The notes: generated by a model from the sequence alone, not told the origin. A stretch of DNA of 64,000 bases from CAVRTM01 sp963724015 (GCA_963724015.1 CAVRTM010000009.1:24175-88174); one strand, 5' to 3'; shown: positions 24,070 to 33,908, numbered from the stretch's first letter. Numbers and translations are program-made.

Positions 24070-24575
24070 CCCGGTCCCGGTCCCGGTTCTGACTCCGGTT
24101 CCGGGCCCGGGAGGGGCGACTGCGGGGTGTGCGGCCGGTCCTGCTCGGGGGCGCTCATCGCCGCGCGGGTGGCGGCAACGACCCGGGCCGTCAGGTCGGG
24201 CAGCCGGTGCCTGGCCCGCGCCCGGACCTCCCCCGCGGCGTGCGCGGCGCGCTCCATCTCGGCGGCGGCCTCCTCGTCGCTGCGTCGTTGCAGACCCGCG
24301 GCGGCCCCGGCCCGTGCCTCCTCGGCCCGCAGCCGGGCCTGCGCGAGCAGGGCGGCCCCCTGGGCGGACGCGTCGGCCCGGATCTGCTCGGCCTGGGCGG
24401 CGGCCTCCCGCAGCTGTGCGGCGCACCGCTCCTCCGTCGGGGACAGCAGTGCCAGCACCGGTCGCAGCTCGTCCTCGAGGGCGGCGCCGCGGTCGTAGGG
24501 AACGCCGGCCGGAGCTGCCGCCCCCGGCGTCCCGGCGGGGCGGAACCGCTCGAGCAGGTCGCGCGCGCTTGCCAT
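24066..24575 (-). CDS. V/A-type ATP synthase stator coiled-coil subunit (G/H)
   Basis: A 169-residue protein that starts the ATPase operon. About residues 35-130 form a charged, Ala-rich coiled coil (EERCAAQLREAAAQAEQIRA and on), as in the G/H stalk subunit that pairs with E. An extra Pro/Glu/Gly-rich tail follows (PGPEPESEPGPGPG). The N-terminal 35 residues precede the helix and resemble no known domain. Overlap with subunit C is 4 bases. Assignment is by coiled-coil character and operon position. Confidence 0.7.
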   Translation of the reverse strand: MASARDLLERFRPAGTPGAAAPAGVPYDRGAALEDELRPVLALLSPTEERCAAQLREAAAQAEQIRADASAQGAALLAQARLRAEEARAGAAAGLQRRSDEEAAAEMERAAHAAGEVRARARHRLPDLTARVVAATRAAMSAPEQDRPHTPQSPLPGPEPESEPGPGPG

Positions 24576-24885
24576 CGGTCCACCACCGTCCTGATCGACG
24601 CGACCATCGTCGCCCGCGCGCTCCCGGCGGCCCGGGGTCGAAGGTCCCGCCGGGACAGGGACGGGCCGATGAGGAGCTCCGGGGCGGGGTGGACGCTGCC
24701 GGTTGCCCGGTGTCGCGGCCGGCCCGCGGGGCGCGCCTTGGCCACCAGAGGGGACCGCATCCGTGCACGGCCCACCACCTGCCGCCTACCGGCCCACCGC
24801 CGGCGCCCACAGGCAGGAGGCGGCCTGCGGCGGCGATGGCTAGTCTCGCCGGGACACGGACTGCGCCCGGAAGGAGGAGGTCCCG
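24576..24885. other. Divergent promoter region of the V-ATPase operon and the CPA1 antiporter
   Basis: This 310-base gene-free stretch separates the two outward-facing transcription units. It holds one notable site: at 24635-24648 the minus strand reads GGGACCTTCGACCC, which has the GGGAC...CCC layout of DosR/DevR boxes (11 of 14 core positions by my count). No other element is clear, and no small gene is supported. Confidence 0.3.
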
Positions 24886-26448
24886 GTGGGTGAGCTGCTG
24901 CTCCTCGGCGCCCTGCTCGTGGGCATCGTCGTGCTCACGCCCGTGAGTGACCGGCTGAGCGTCCCGCAGCCGGTGCTGCTCACCGTCTTCGGGCTCGGCG
25001 TCGCGCTCGTGCCCGGCGTGGCGCAGCCCTCGCTGAACCCGGACCTCATCCTGCCGGTCCTGCTGCCGCCGCTGCTCTTCGCCGCCTCCCAGCGCACCAC
25101 CGTGGGGGAGTTCCGCGAGAGTGCGCGCCCGATCCTGCTGCTGGCGGTGGGGCTCACGGTCGCGACCACCGGGGTCGTCGCCGTCGTCGCCCATGCCGGT
25201 GGCCTGCCCTGGGCGGCCGCCTGGGTCCTCGGCGCGGTGGTGTCACCGCCGGACCCGGTGGCCGCGACGGCGGTCGCGCGCCGGCTGCGGCTCCCAGCGC
25301 GGATGGTGACGCTGCTCGAGGGTGAGGGGATGTTCAACGACGCCACGGCGCTGGTGCTCTACCAGGTCGCGGTCGCGGCAGCCGTCACCGGCGCGCTCTC
25401 GGCGGGCGGGGTGGCGCTCGAGCTGCTGCTCGCGGTGGTGGTCGGGGTCGGGGTCGGCCTCGCGCTGGGGTGGCTCGCCCGGGTGGCGATCTCCGCGCTG
25501 CACGACGCGCCCGCCGAGACCACCGTCACCGTGGTGATGCCGTTCGTCGCCTACCTCGGCGCCGAGCACCTGCACGGTTCCGGGGTTCTCGCCGTCCTGG
25601 CGCTCGGCCTGTACCTGCGCAGCTACGGCCACCCGGCGGTCACCGCCCAGGGATGGCTGCTCGGCCGTTCGGTCTGGAACTACGTCGACTTCATCCTCAC
25701 CAGCCTGACCTTCACCCTGATCGGCTTCGAGCTGACCACGGTGCTCAGCCACACCGAGCCCGGTGCCGGGACGGTGCGGCTGGCCGTGGTCGTGCTGCTC
25801 GTCCTGATCCTGTCGCGGGCGGCATGGATGTACCCCGCCGTGGCGATCGCCCGCGCCCTGCAGCGCCGGGCCGACGCGCCGGTCGTCCACGGCTGGCGCG
25901 AGACCACGGTCGTGACCTGGGCCGGCATGCGCGGCGTCGTCACGGTGGCGACCGCCCTCGCGCTGCCGCAGCTCGTGGACTCCGGGGCGGCCTTCCCGCA
26001 CCGTTCCGACATCGTGCTCGTGGCGCTGTTCTGCGTGCTCGTCACGCTCGTGGTGCAGGGGCTGACGCTCTCACCCCTGGTCCGGGCGCTCGGCGTCGGC
26101 AGCACCGCCGACGACGGGTCCGCCGTCGCCGAGCTGCGAGCCCGTGCCGCGCAGGCGGTGTTGGAGGACCTGCGCTCGGTCGACGACGACTCGATCCCTC
26201 AAGGGGTGCGCCGCGCCGTGCTGCTGCAGTACGAGTCCTACGCCCGCGCCCAGCAGGCGCTCTCCGACGCCCGGAGGGGAGCGGAGGGGGAGGCGGCGCC
26301 CGAACAGCTCGAGCTGCTCCTCGAGCGGGCCAGTGCGGTGGAGCGGACCGTCGTCCTGCAGGCCCGCAGCAGCGGTGAGGTCAGCTCCGAGACGGCCGAC
26401 GAGGTGCTGCGCGACATCGAGGCCCGCGCGGTGCGTGACCTGGACTGA
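24886..26448 (+). CDS. CPA1-family cation/proton antiporter
   Basis: A 520-residue membrane protein. GTG at 24886 follows a GGAGGAGG ribosome binding site. About twelve hydrophobic helices occupy residues 1-400. Family motifs are visible: SPPDPVAATAVARRL (ion-binding region), EGEGMFNDATALVLY (the ND motif of CPA1 exchangers), TLIGFEL, and MRGVVTVATALALP. A cytoplasmic C-terminal helix of about 110 charged residues follows. It probably exchanges Na+ or K+ for H+ at the plasma membrane. Its divergent position from a V-type ATPase suggests a shared role in pH or cation homeostasis, which is inference. Confidence 0.9.
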   Translation: MGELLLLGALLVGIVVLTPVSDRLSVPQPVLLTVFGLGVALVPGVAQPSLNPDLILPVLLPPLLFAASQRTTVGEFRESARPILLLAVGLTVATTGVVAVVAHAGGLPWAAAWVLGAVVSPPDPVAATAVARRLRLPARMVTLLEGEGMFNDATALVLYQVAVAAAVTGALSAGGVALELLLAVVVGVGVGLALGWLARVAISALHDAPAETTVTVVMPFVAYLGAEHLHGSGVLAVLALGLYLRSYGHPAVTAQGWLLGRSVWNYVDFILTSLTFTLIGFELTTVLSHTEPGAGTVRLAVVVLLVLILSRAAWMYPAVAIARALQRRADAPVVHGWRETTVVTWAGMRGVVTVATALALPQLVDSGAAFPHRSDIVLVALFCVLVTLVVQGLTLSPLVRALGVGSTADDGSAVAELRARAAQAVLEDLRSVDDDSIPQGVRRAVLLQYESYARAQQALSDARRGAEGEAAPEQLELLLERASAVERTVVLQARSSGEVSSETADEVLRDIEARAVRDLD

Positions 26449-26482
26449 CGGGGCAGGCCCACCGTTGGTGACGAGCCGCGGG

Positions 26483-26707
26483 TCAGTCCGTGACGAGGGT
26501 GCGGACAGCCGACGTCAGCGCGCGCTCGAGGTCGGGCAGGCCGTTCCAGCAAGAGCCGGCCGGCAGGGCCGACAGCTGCCGCAGCAGCTGGATCGGTGCG
26601 TGGTTCTGCACTGCAACCACGAGCAGCTCGGACCGGTCCGCGGGGAACGGGCAGGACCGCAGGTAGCGGGCCAGGCGGAACAGCGCCTGCGCCTCGTAGA
26701 CGCTCAC
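26483..26707 (-). CDS. DUF2795 domain protein
   Basis: A 74-residue protein, GTG at 26707 overlapping the preceding stop by 4 bases. The core pattern (LRSCPFPADRSELLVVA, then LLRQLSALPAG and LPDLERAL) fits DUF2795, a small helical actinobacterial domain of unknown function. It is translationally coupled to the 77-residue protein upstream. It converges with the antiporter gene. Confidence 0.7.
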   Translation of the reverse strand: MSVYEAQALFRLARYLRSCPFPADRSELLVVAVQNHAPIQLLRQLSALPAGSCWNGLPDLERALTSAVRTLVTD

Positions 26708-26937
26708 CGCGCCAGGCCCTCGAGGGAGTGACCCGGTGCGCACGTCGCGCGCCACTGGGACCTCCGGCGCCGCAGCTCCCGGACGATGTCGCGCTCGCGG
26801 GTCATCAACGACCGCAGCTCCGGGCTCAGGGAGGGCACGTCGTCGGCGGCCGCGCGGGGCACGCGGCGTACGGCGTCCTCCACGTGGGCGAGCTCGGTGA
26901 GGAGGTCGCGGGCTGTGGCGGTCGTGGCGGAGTTCAT
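26704..26937 (-). CDS. Small hypothetical protein coupled to DUF2795
   Basis: A 77-residue, predominantly helical, charged protein (ARDLLTELAHVEDAVRRVP, ELRSLMTRERDIVRELRRR). ATG at 26937. No family is recognised. The 4-base overlap with the DUF2795 gene indicates a two-gene unit. The 209 bases upstream, before the dehydrogenase at 27147, must hold both divergent promoters. Confidence 0.6.
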   Translation of the reverse strand: MNSATTATARDLLTELAHVEDAVRRVPRAAADDVPSLSPELRSLMTRERDIVRELRRRRSQWRATCAPGHSLEGLAR

Positions 26938-27146
26938 GGGGGCCTCCAGCGGGGGCGGGTGGTGCTCGTGCGTCACCCCGCTGCTTGAGGTAGTCCCATG
27001 GCTTCTACCCAGAACGGAGCGCGTCAAACGAACGCGTCTGCCCACCGTGCGGCACTGCCCCCTGCGGGCCGCGGTGCAGGTGTCGTCCGGGGCGAACGGG
27101 GTAGGGAGCCAGAGCAACGAACACCACATCCGGGAGAGGGTTGTCG

Positions 27147-28331
27147 ATGAGAGCGTTGACGTGGCAGGGCAAGCGGGACGTACGGGTGGAGACGGTGCCC
27201 GACCCCAGCATCCAGGAGCCGACGGACGCGATCGTCCGCATCACCTCGAGCGCGATCTGCGGGTCCGACCTGCACCTGTACGAGGTCCTCGCGCCGTACC
27301 TCACCCCCGGTGACATCCTCGGCCACGAGCCGATGGGCATCGTCGAGGAGGTCGGCCCCGGGGTGACCCACATCAAGGCCGGCGACCGGGTGGTCGTCCC
27401 GTTCAACATCTCCTGCGGCTCGTGCTGGATGTGCACCCGCGGGCTCTACGCCCAGTGCGAGACCACCCAGGTCCGCGAGCAGGGCAAGGGGGCCGCGCTG
27501 TTCGGCTACACCTCCCTGTACGGCGCCGTGCCGGGCGGCCAGGCCGAGTACCTCCGGGTGCCGCAGGCCCACTTCGGCCCGATCAAGGTCCCCGACGCGC
27601 ACACCGACCAGCGCTGGCTCTACCTCTCCGACATCCTGCCGACCGCCTGGCAGGCGGTGGCCTACGCCGACGTGCCGCGCGGCGGGACCCTCGCCGTCCT
27701 CGGGCTGGGCCCGGTCGGGCAGTTCTGCGCCCGGATCGGCCGGCACCAGGGCGCCGAGCGCGTCATCGGCGTCGACCTCGTCCCCGAGCGCATCGCCATG
27801 GCGCGCGCGCAGGGCATCGAGGTGCTCGATATGAACGAGGTCGACGACGTCGCGGAGGCCCTGATCGAGCTCACCGGCGGCCGGGGCCCCGACGCCGTGA
27901 TCGACGCCGTCGGCATGGAGGCCCACGGGTCGCCGCGCGGCAAGGCCGCCCAGGCCGCCGTCGGGCTGCTGCCGGACGCGGTGTCCCAGCCGCTCATCGA
28001 CCGCTTCGCGATCGACCGGCTCGACGCCCTGCACACCGCGGTCAAGGCCGTGCGCCGCGGCGGCACCGTCTCGCTCAGCGGCGTCTACGGCGGTGAGATG
28101 GACCCGATGCCGATGATGGAGATGTTCGACCGGGGCATCCAGCTGCGGATGGGCCAGTGCCACGTCAAGCGCTGGATCGACGACATCATGCCGCTGGTCC
28201 TGGACGACGCCGACCCGCTCGGCACCGAGACCCTGGCCACCCACCTCCTGCCCCTGGAGGAGGCGGCCCACGGCTACGACATCTTCCAGAAGAAGGAGGA
28301 CGGCTGCGTGAAGGTGCTGCTGCAGCCGTGA
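27147..28331 (+). CDS. Zinc-dependent alcohol dehydrogenase, paralogue of the 3449-4630 gene
   Basis: A 394-residue MDR enzyme of the same branch as the gene at 3449-4630. ATG at 27147 has a GGGAGAGG ribosome binding site. Zinc sites are ICGSDLH, GHEPMG and CGSCWMC; the nucleotide-binding motif is VLGLGPVGQFCARIG. The first 50 residues differ from the paralogue only at conservative positions (QGKRDVRVE against HGKRDVRVD). It is followed, with a 4-base overlap, by a short-chain dehydrogenase, so the two form an operon. A formaldehyde or alcohol substrate is inferred from the family. Confidence 0.88.
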   Translation: MRALTWQGKRDVRVETVPDPSIQEPTDAIVRITSSAICGSDLHLYEVLAPYLTPGDILGHEPMGIVEEVGPGVTHIKAGDRVVVPFNISCGSCWMCTRGLYAQCETTQVREQGKGAALFGYTSLYGAVPGGQAEYLRVPQAHFGPIKVPDAHTDQRWLYLSDILPTAWQAVAYADVPRGGTLAVLGLGPVGQFCARIGRHQGAERVIGVDLVPERIAMARAQGIEVLDMNEVDDVAEALIELTGGRGPDAVIDAVGMEAHGSPRGKAAQAAVGLLPDAVSQPLIDRFAIDRLDALHTAVKAVRRGGTVSLSGVYGGEMDPMPMMEMFDRGIQLRMGQCHVKRWIDDIMPLVLDDADPLGTETLATHLLPLEEAAHGYDIFQKKEDGCVKVLLQP

Positions 28332-29296
28332 GCGCCCGCGCGGACGCCTCCGACATGGTCGTGGTCGTGATCGGTGCCTCCAGCGGCATCGGCCGCGCCA
28401 CCGCGCTGCAGCTGGCCCGACCCGGCGCGCGGCTGGTCCTCGCGTCGCGCTCGCCGCAGGCCCTGGCCGAGGTCGAGCGCGACTGCGCCGGCCAGGGGGC
28501 GACGGTGCTGGTCGTGCCGACGGACGTGTCGGACTCCGCCGCCGTCGAGGCGCTGTTCGCCGCCGCGGTCGAGGGGTTCGGCCGGGTCGACGCGGTCGTC
28601 CACTCCGCGGCCGTGGTGGCGTACGGCCGGCTCGAGGACGTCCCCGACGAGGTCTACGACCACGCCCTGGACGTCAACTTCCTCGGCACCGTCCGGGTGG
28701 CGCGGACGGCGCTGCGCCTGTTCCGCACCCAGGGCGGTGGCCGGCTGGTGCTGGTCGGGTCCCTGCTCGGCAAGATCGCGACGCCGTACATGAGCTCCTA
28801 CGTCGCCGGGAAGTGGGGCGTCCACGGCCTCGTCCGCACGTTGCAGATCGAGGCCCGCCGCAGCCCGGGCGTCCACGTCAGCCTCGTGTCACCCGGCGGG
28901 GTCAACACCCCGGTCTACGCCCAGTCCGGCAGCTTCACCGGCCGCGTCGGGCGGCCGCCGCCGCCGGTGGACCCGCCGGAGAAGGTGGCCCGCGCCGTCG
29001 TGCGCGCGATCCAGCGACCGCGCCGGGAGGCCTCGGTCGGCCTGGCCAACCCGCTGATCGTCTTCGGCTTCCGGACCCTGCCGAGCGTGTTCGACGTGCT
29101 GGTGACGCCGCTGATGGACTGGGGCGGCCAGTCGCGGCAGCGGATCGGGCCGAACCCGGGCAACGTGCTGGAGCCGCAGCCCGCGGGCGAGGCCGTGCAC
29201 GGGCAGTGGGGCCGGCGGTGGCTGCGCCTGGTCCCGGCTGCGCTCGCCGCCGGCTCGGGAGCGGCCGTGGTGGCCGTCCGCCGGGCCCGGCGGTGA
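28328..29296 (+). CDS. Short-chain dehydrogenase/reductase
   Basis: A 322-residue SDR. GTG at 28328 overlaps the dehydrogenase stop by 4 bases. The nucleotide-binding motif GASSGIG is near residue 17, and the active-site YVAGK near 158 is preceded by the catalytic Ser in LVGSLLGK. The usual NNAG is replaced by HSAAV. A C-terminal extension of about 90 residues contains a hydrophobic final helix (VPAALAAGSGAAVVAV) followed by RRARR, suggesting membrane association. The substrate is unknown; cotranscription with a zinc dehydrogenase hints at stepwise oxidation of one metabolite. Confidence 0.85.
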   Translation: MSARADASDMVVVVIGASSGIGRATALQLARPGARLVLASRSPQALAEVERDCAGQGATVLVVPTDVSDSAAVEALFAAAVEGFGRVDAVVHSAAVVAYGRLEDVPDEVYDHALDVNFLGTVRVARTALRLFRTQGGGRLVLVGSLLGKIATPYMSSYVAGKWGVHGLVRTLQIEARRSPGVHVSLVSPGGVNTPVYAQSGSFTGRVGRPPPPVDPPEKVARAVVRAIQRPRREASVGLANPLIVFGFRTLPSVFDVLVTPLMDWGGQSRQRIGPNPGNVLEPQPAGEAVHGQWGRRWLRLVPAALAAGSGAAVVAVRRARR

Positions 29297-29344
29297 GCTC
29301 CGGTCGGTGCCCGGCGGTGAGCCCGGGTCGGTGGCGGGCCGCGG

Positions 29345-30941
29345 TCAGTCCTTGAGCAGCCGCCCCCACGCGGTGCGGACCAGCGCGTCCTTGACGACGC
29401 CGGCACGCCCCGACGAGGCCAGCGCCGACCGGGCGGCGTTCCAGCCGCAGGCGCCGTGCACGCCGCCGCCGGGGTGTGCCGAGGCGCTGGCGAGGTAGAG
29501 CCCGGGCACCGGGGTCTCGGGCCGGCCGAGCCCCGGGGTCGGCCGCATGAACAGCTGCTGGTGCAGGCCCGACGTGCCGGCGTTGATCGCGCCGTCGACG
29601 AGGTTGGCGTCGGCCTCCTGCAGGTCCTGCGGCGACTGGACGTGCCGCGCCAGGGCCGTCGTGGCGAATCCCGGCGCGACCCGCTCGACCGCCTCCTCGA
29701 CCCGTTGCACGTGGGCGTCGACGGCCTCCCTGGTCCAGTCCACCCCGCGGGGCACGTGCGTGTAGGCCCAGGCCGACTCGGTGCCCTCCGGCGACCGGGT
29801 GGGGTCGGTCGTGGTCATCTGGCCGAAGAGGACGAACGGCCGCTGGGGCACCCGTCCCACCGTCAGGTCGGCGGCGAAGTCGACGAGGCCGTCGGAGTCC
29901 TGGCCCAGGTGGACCGTGCCGGCTCCCCGGGCGCCGTCGGCGCGCCAGGGCACCGGCCGGTCGAGGGCCCAGTTGACCTTGATCGTGGAGTAGTCCCACT
30001 CGAACTTCGCCAGGTTGCGCACGAACGTCGCCGGCAGGTGGTCGTGCCCGACGAGCTGGTCGTACAACGCGGGCGCCGGGACGTCGGCGAGGACCGCCTT
30101 GCGGGCGGTGACCGTCGTACCGTCCTGCAGCCGCACGCCGACCGCGCGGCCACCGGACAGGACGACCGAGGTCACCCGCGCGCCGGTGCGGACCTCGCCG
30201 CCGCCGGCGACGATCCGCCGCTGCATCGACGACGCGAGCTGCTGGGCGCCGCCGCGGGGCACGGGGAAGCCGACGTCCTGGCCCAGCATCGCCAGCAGCC
30301 AGCCGAACACGCCGCTGCCGGCCGCGTCGGGCGGGAGGTCGCTGTGCATCGCGTTGCCCTCCAGCAGCAGGGCCGCGCCCACCCCGTCGAACCGCTCGCG
30401 GCCGAGCCGGCGCACGGGCGGTCACGGCCAGCCGGGCGAGGTCGACGGTGCCGGCGGTGCCCAGCCGGCGCAGCAGCCGCACGGTCGAGGTGATCGGGGG
30501 GAACGGGGTGAACAGCGCGTCCAGCAGGGGGTCGCGGATCCGGCGCCACTGCTCGAACATGGCCAGCCAGGCCTCGCCGTCGCCGTGGGCGAACGCGTCC
30601 ACGCTCTCCGCCGTACGGGCGGCGTCGGGGGAGAGGACCGCGGCCCGGCCGTCGTCCAGGGCGTGCGCGAGGACGCTCTCGGCCTGCACCCAGGCCAGGC
30701 CGTGGTCGCCGAGGTCGAGGCCGCGGATCACCGGGGAGGCCGCGGCCAGGGGGTAGAACGCGCTGAACATGTCGTTGACGAACCCCGGGGCGGTGACCTC
30801 GGCGCTGCGCACGGCACCACCGACCTCGTCGTTGGCCTCGAGGACCACGACGTCCCACCCCGCGTCGACGAGGGCGTTCGCGGCGACGAGCCCGTTCGGC
30901 CCGGCTCCGATCACCACTGCGTCCGCTGTCTGTCCGGCCAT
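29345..30941 (-). CDS. FAD-dependent oxidoreductase (phytoene desaturase/PYROXD2-like), frameshifted
   Basis: About 530 residues if repaired. ATG at 30941 follows GAGGAG. The N-terminal dinucleotide-binding motif is VIGAGPNGLVAANAL, with VVLEANDEVGG. The C-terminal FAD segment is GLYLASASAHPGGGVHGACGWNAA. The order of domains fits carotenoid-desaturase-like oxidoreductases. At about 30411-30425 the frame changes: the upstream part ends LARLAVTARAPA and the downstream part resumes VRRLGRERFDGVGAAL in another frame. One extra base, or two missing, would explain it. The substrate is unknown. It is divergent from the helicase gene. Confidence 0.78.
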
Positions 30942-31106
30942 GAGCACTCCTCGGGATCGGCACCTGTTGACGTGGTCCTTGCCCACAGCCCTTGCCCACA
31001 ATGGCCGCTCCTCACCCGCCGCAGCGCGCCGGCCGGGCGGCGCCCGGCGGCTCCCGGAGGCCCTGGTTTCCTGCGGCGGCACCGCGCCGTGGACGATGGG
31101 GGTCCC

Positions 31107-33624
31107 ATGACACTCGCCGACCTGCTGCCGACCGACCCCGAGCCCGACGCCATCTACGACGCCTTCGCCGGCTGGGTCGAGGGGCGGGGGATCGAGCTGT
31201 ACCCGGCGCAGCAGGAGGCGCTGATCGAGATCGTCAGCGGCGCGAACGTCATCCTGTCCACGCCGACCGGCTCGGGCAAGAGCCTCGTCGCGACCGGCGC
31301 CCACTTCGCCGCGCTGGCCCGCGACGGGGTCACGTTCTACACCGCGCCGATCAAGGCCCTGGTCTCGGAGAAGTTCTTCGCGCTCTGCGACATCTTCGGC
31401 GCCGAGGACGTCGGCATGCTCACCGGCGACGCGAGCGTCAACGCCGACGCGCCGATCATCTGCTGCACGGCCGAGGTGCTGGCCAACATCGCGCTGCGCG
31501 AGGGCCGGCACGCCGACGTGGCGCAGGTGGTGATGGACGAGTTCCACTTCTACTCCGAGCCCGACCGGGGCTGGGCCTGGCAGGTGCCGCTGCTCGAGCT
31601 GCCCCAGGCCCAGTTCGTCCTGATGTCCGCCACGCTGGGGGACGTCGAGCGGTTCCAGAGCGACCTGACCCGTCGTACCGGCCGGCCCACCGCCGTCGTC
31701 ACCTCCGCCGACCGGCCGGTGCCGCTGTCCTACAGCTACGTCCTCACCCCGCTGCAGGAGACGCTCGAGGAGCTGCTCACCACCCACCAGGCGCCCGTGT
31801 ACGTCGTCCACTTCACCCAGGCCGCGGCGCTGGAGCGGGCCCAGTCGCTGCTGAGCATCACCGTCGCCACCCGCGAGGAGCGCGACAAGATCGCCGAGGT
31901 CATCGGCGGCTTCCGCTTCGCGCCCGGCTTCGGCAAGCAGCTCTCCCGCCTGGTCCGTCACGGCATCGGCGTCCACCACGCCGGGATGCTGCCCAAGTAC
32001 CGCCGGCTGGTCGAGCAGCTCGCCCAGGCCGGGCTGCTGAAGGTCATCTGCGGCACCGACACCCTGGGCGTCGGGATCAACGTGCCGATCCGCACGGTCG
32101 TCTTCACCGGGCTGTCCAAGTACGACGGCAGCCGCCAGCGCATCCTCAAGGCCCGCGAGTTCCACCAGATCGCCGGCCGGGCCGGCCGGGCCGGCTACGA
32201 CACCTCGGGCACCGTCGTGGTGCAGGCCCCCGACCACGTCATCGAGAACGAGCGGGCGCTGGCCAAGGCCGGTGACGACCCCAAGAAGCGGCGCAAGGTC
32301 CAGCGCAAGAAGGCCTCCGGAGGGCGCGGTCACCTGGAGCGAGCAGACCTTCGACAAGCTGGTGGCGGCCGAGCCCGAGGCGATGGTCTCGCGGATGCGG
32401 GTCAGCCACTCCACCCTGCTCAACGTCATCACCCGCCCCGGCGACCCGTTCGCGGCGATGCGCTCGCTGCTGCGGGACAACCACGAGCAGCCGGGAGCCC
32501 AGCACCGCCTCGTGCGCCAGGCGATCAACATGTACCGCGGGCTGCTGGCCGCCGGGGTGGTCGAGCGGCTGGACCCGCCGGACGACACCGGTCGCACGGT
32601 GCGCCTGACGGTGGACCTGCAGAGCAACTTCGCGCTGAACCAGCCGCTGTCGCCGTTCGCGCTCGCGGCGTTCGACGTGCTGGACCCCGAGTCCCCGACC
32701 TACGCCCTGGACGTCGTCTCGGTGCTCGAGGCGACCCTGGACGACCCGCGCCAGATCCTCTACGCCCAGCAGTTCAAGGCCCGCGGCGAGGCCGTGGCCG
32801 AGATGAAGGCCGAGGGCATCGAGTACGACGAGCGGATGGAGCTGCTCGAGGACGTCAGCTGGCCCAAGCCGCTGCAGGAGCTGCTCGAGGCGACGTTCGA
32901 GATGTACCGCCAGAGCCACCCCTGGGTCGACGCCGACGCGCTCTCGCCCAAGTCGGTGGTGCGCGACATGTTCGAGCGGGCGATGACCTTCGGCGAGCTG
33001 GTCGCGTTCTACGGCCTGGCCCGGTCCGAGGGGCTGGTGCTGCGCTACCTCAGCGACGCCTACAAGGCGCTGCGGCAGACCGTCCCGGACAGCGCCAAGA
33101 CCGAGGAGCTGGCCGACCTCATCGAGTGGCTCGGCGAGGTCGTGCGCCAGACCGACTCCAGCCTGCTCGACGAGTGGGAGCAGCTGTCCGACCCCGGCGC
33201 CGAGGAGGCCGCACCGGTCCGCCCGGGCGACACCGCCAGCCAGCCGCGGCCGATCACCGGCAACCCGAGGGCCTTCCGGGTGCTCGTGCGCAACGCGATG
33301 TTCCGCCGGGTCGAGCTGGTGGCCCGGCGCCGCTGGATCGACCTGGCCGAGCTGGACGCCGAGGCGGGCGGCCTCGACCAGGACCAGTGGCAGGACGCGA
33401 TCGAGGACTACTTCGACGAGCACGACCACCTGGGCACCGGCCCGGACGCCCGCGGCCCGCAGATGCTGCAGATCGAGGAGCAGCCTGGACTGTGGCGGGT
33501 CCGCCAGGTCATCGACGACCCCGCGGGCGACCACGACTGGGGCATCACCGCCGAGGTCGACCTCGCCGCCTCCGACGAGGCCGGCGAGGCCGTCGTGCGC
33601 ACCACCGCCTTCGAGCCCCTCTGA
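31107..33624 (+). CDS. DEAD/DEAH-box RNA helicase with DUF3516 C-terminus, one frameshift
   Basis: About 838 residues if repaired. ATG at 31107. Helicase core: Walker A STPTGSGKS near residue 53, TAPIKALVSEKFF (motif Ia), DEFHFYSEP (DEAD-variant box II), LMSATLGD (III), GVGINVP (V) and HQIAGRAGRAG (VI). It is of the Ski2/Mtr4-related kind found in actinobacteria, with a C-terminal DUF3516 region of about 430 residues. At about 32313-32318 the frame shifts. Removing one base (the T at about 32316) joins KKRRKVQRKKA to PEGAVTWSEQTFDKL, the expected junction. RNA processing or decay is the likely role. A single-base sequence error is favoured over a real break. Confidence 0.85.
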
Positions 33625-33686
33625 CCCAGGTCAGGGCCGACGTCGGGCACCCGGCGCGTACCCCAGCGCACCGGCGCCCCCCGCGC

Positions 33687-33755
33687 ACTTTGTGCCGCCC
33701 AGTCGGCAAACTGAGCCCGGTGCCGCCCCGAATCGCCGACTGGCGGGCACAAAGT
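33687..33755. repeat. 69-bp ACTTTGTGCC palindromic element, copy 1
   Basis: An imperfect palindrome beginning ACTTTGTGCC and ending GGCACAAAGT, with inner arms AGTCGGC and GCCGACT. The two arms together are about 21 bases with only a small internal mismatch. It is identical over 69 bases to the copy at 33840-33908; 30 bases of left flank are also nearly the same. It lies in the gene-free stretch 33625-33950, downstream of the helicase. Confidence 0.85.
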
Positions 33756-33839
33756 CGGGATGGTGGGTGACGGCCGGGCGGCGGGCACCCAGCGCACCGC
33801 CGGGCGGAGGGCACCCAGCGCACCGGCGCACCCCCGCGC

Positions 33840-33908
33840 ACTTTGTGCCGCCCAGTCGGCAAACTGAGCCCGGTGCCGCCCCGAATCGCCGACTGGCGGG
33901 CACAAAGT
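33840..33908. repeat. 69-bp ACTTTGTGCC palindromic element, copy 2
   Basis: Exact copy of the element at 33687-33755, offset by 153 bases. The intervening spacer is GC-rich and contains the short repeat CACCCAGCGCACC twice. It lies 42 bases past the stop of the convergent gene at 33951-34358 and could act as a shared terminator. Confidence 0.85.

Noticed and set aside
29280..29335. Short direct repeat (CGGCGGTGAGC twice) after the SDR gene
   Set aside because: Two imperfect copies in GC-rich sequence; no structure or wider distribution seen.
28935..32627. Very long minus-strand frame spanning several genes
   Set aside because: Only the segment beginning at 30941 is real (start of the FAD oxidoreductase). 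The rest is antisense to the helicase and SDR genes.
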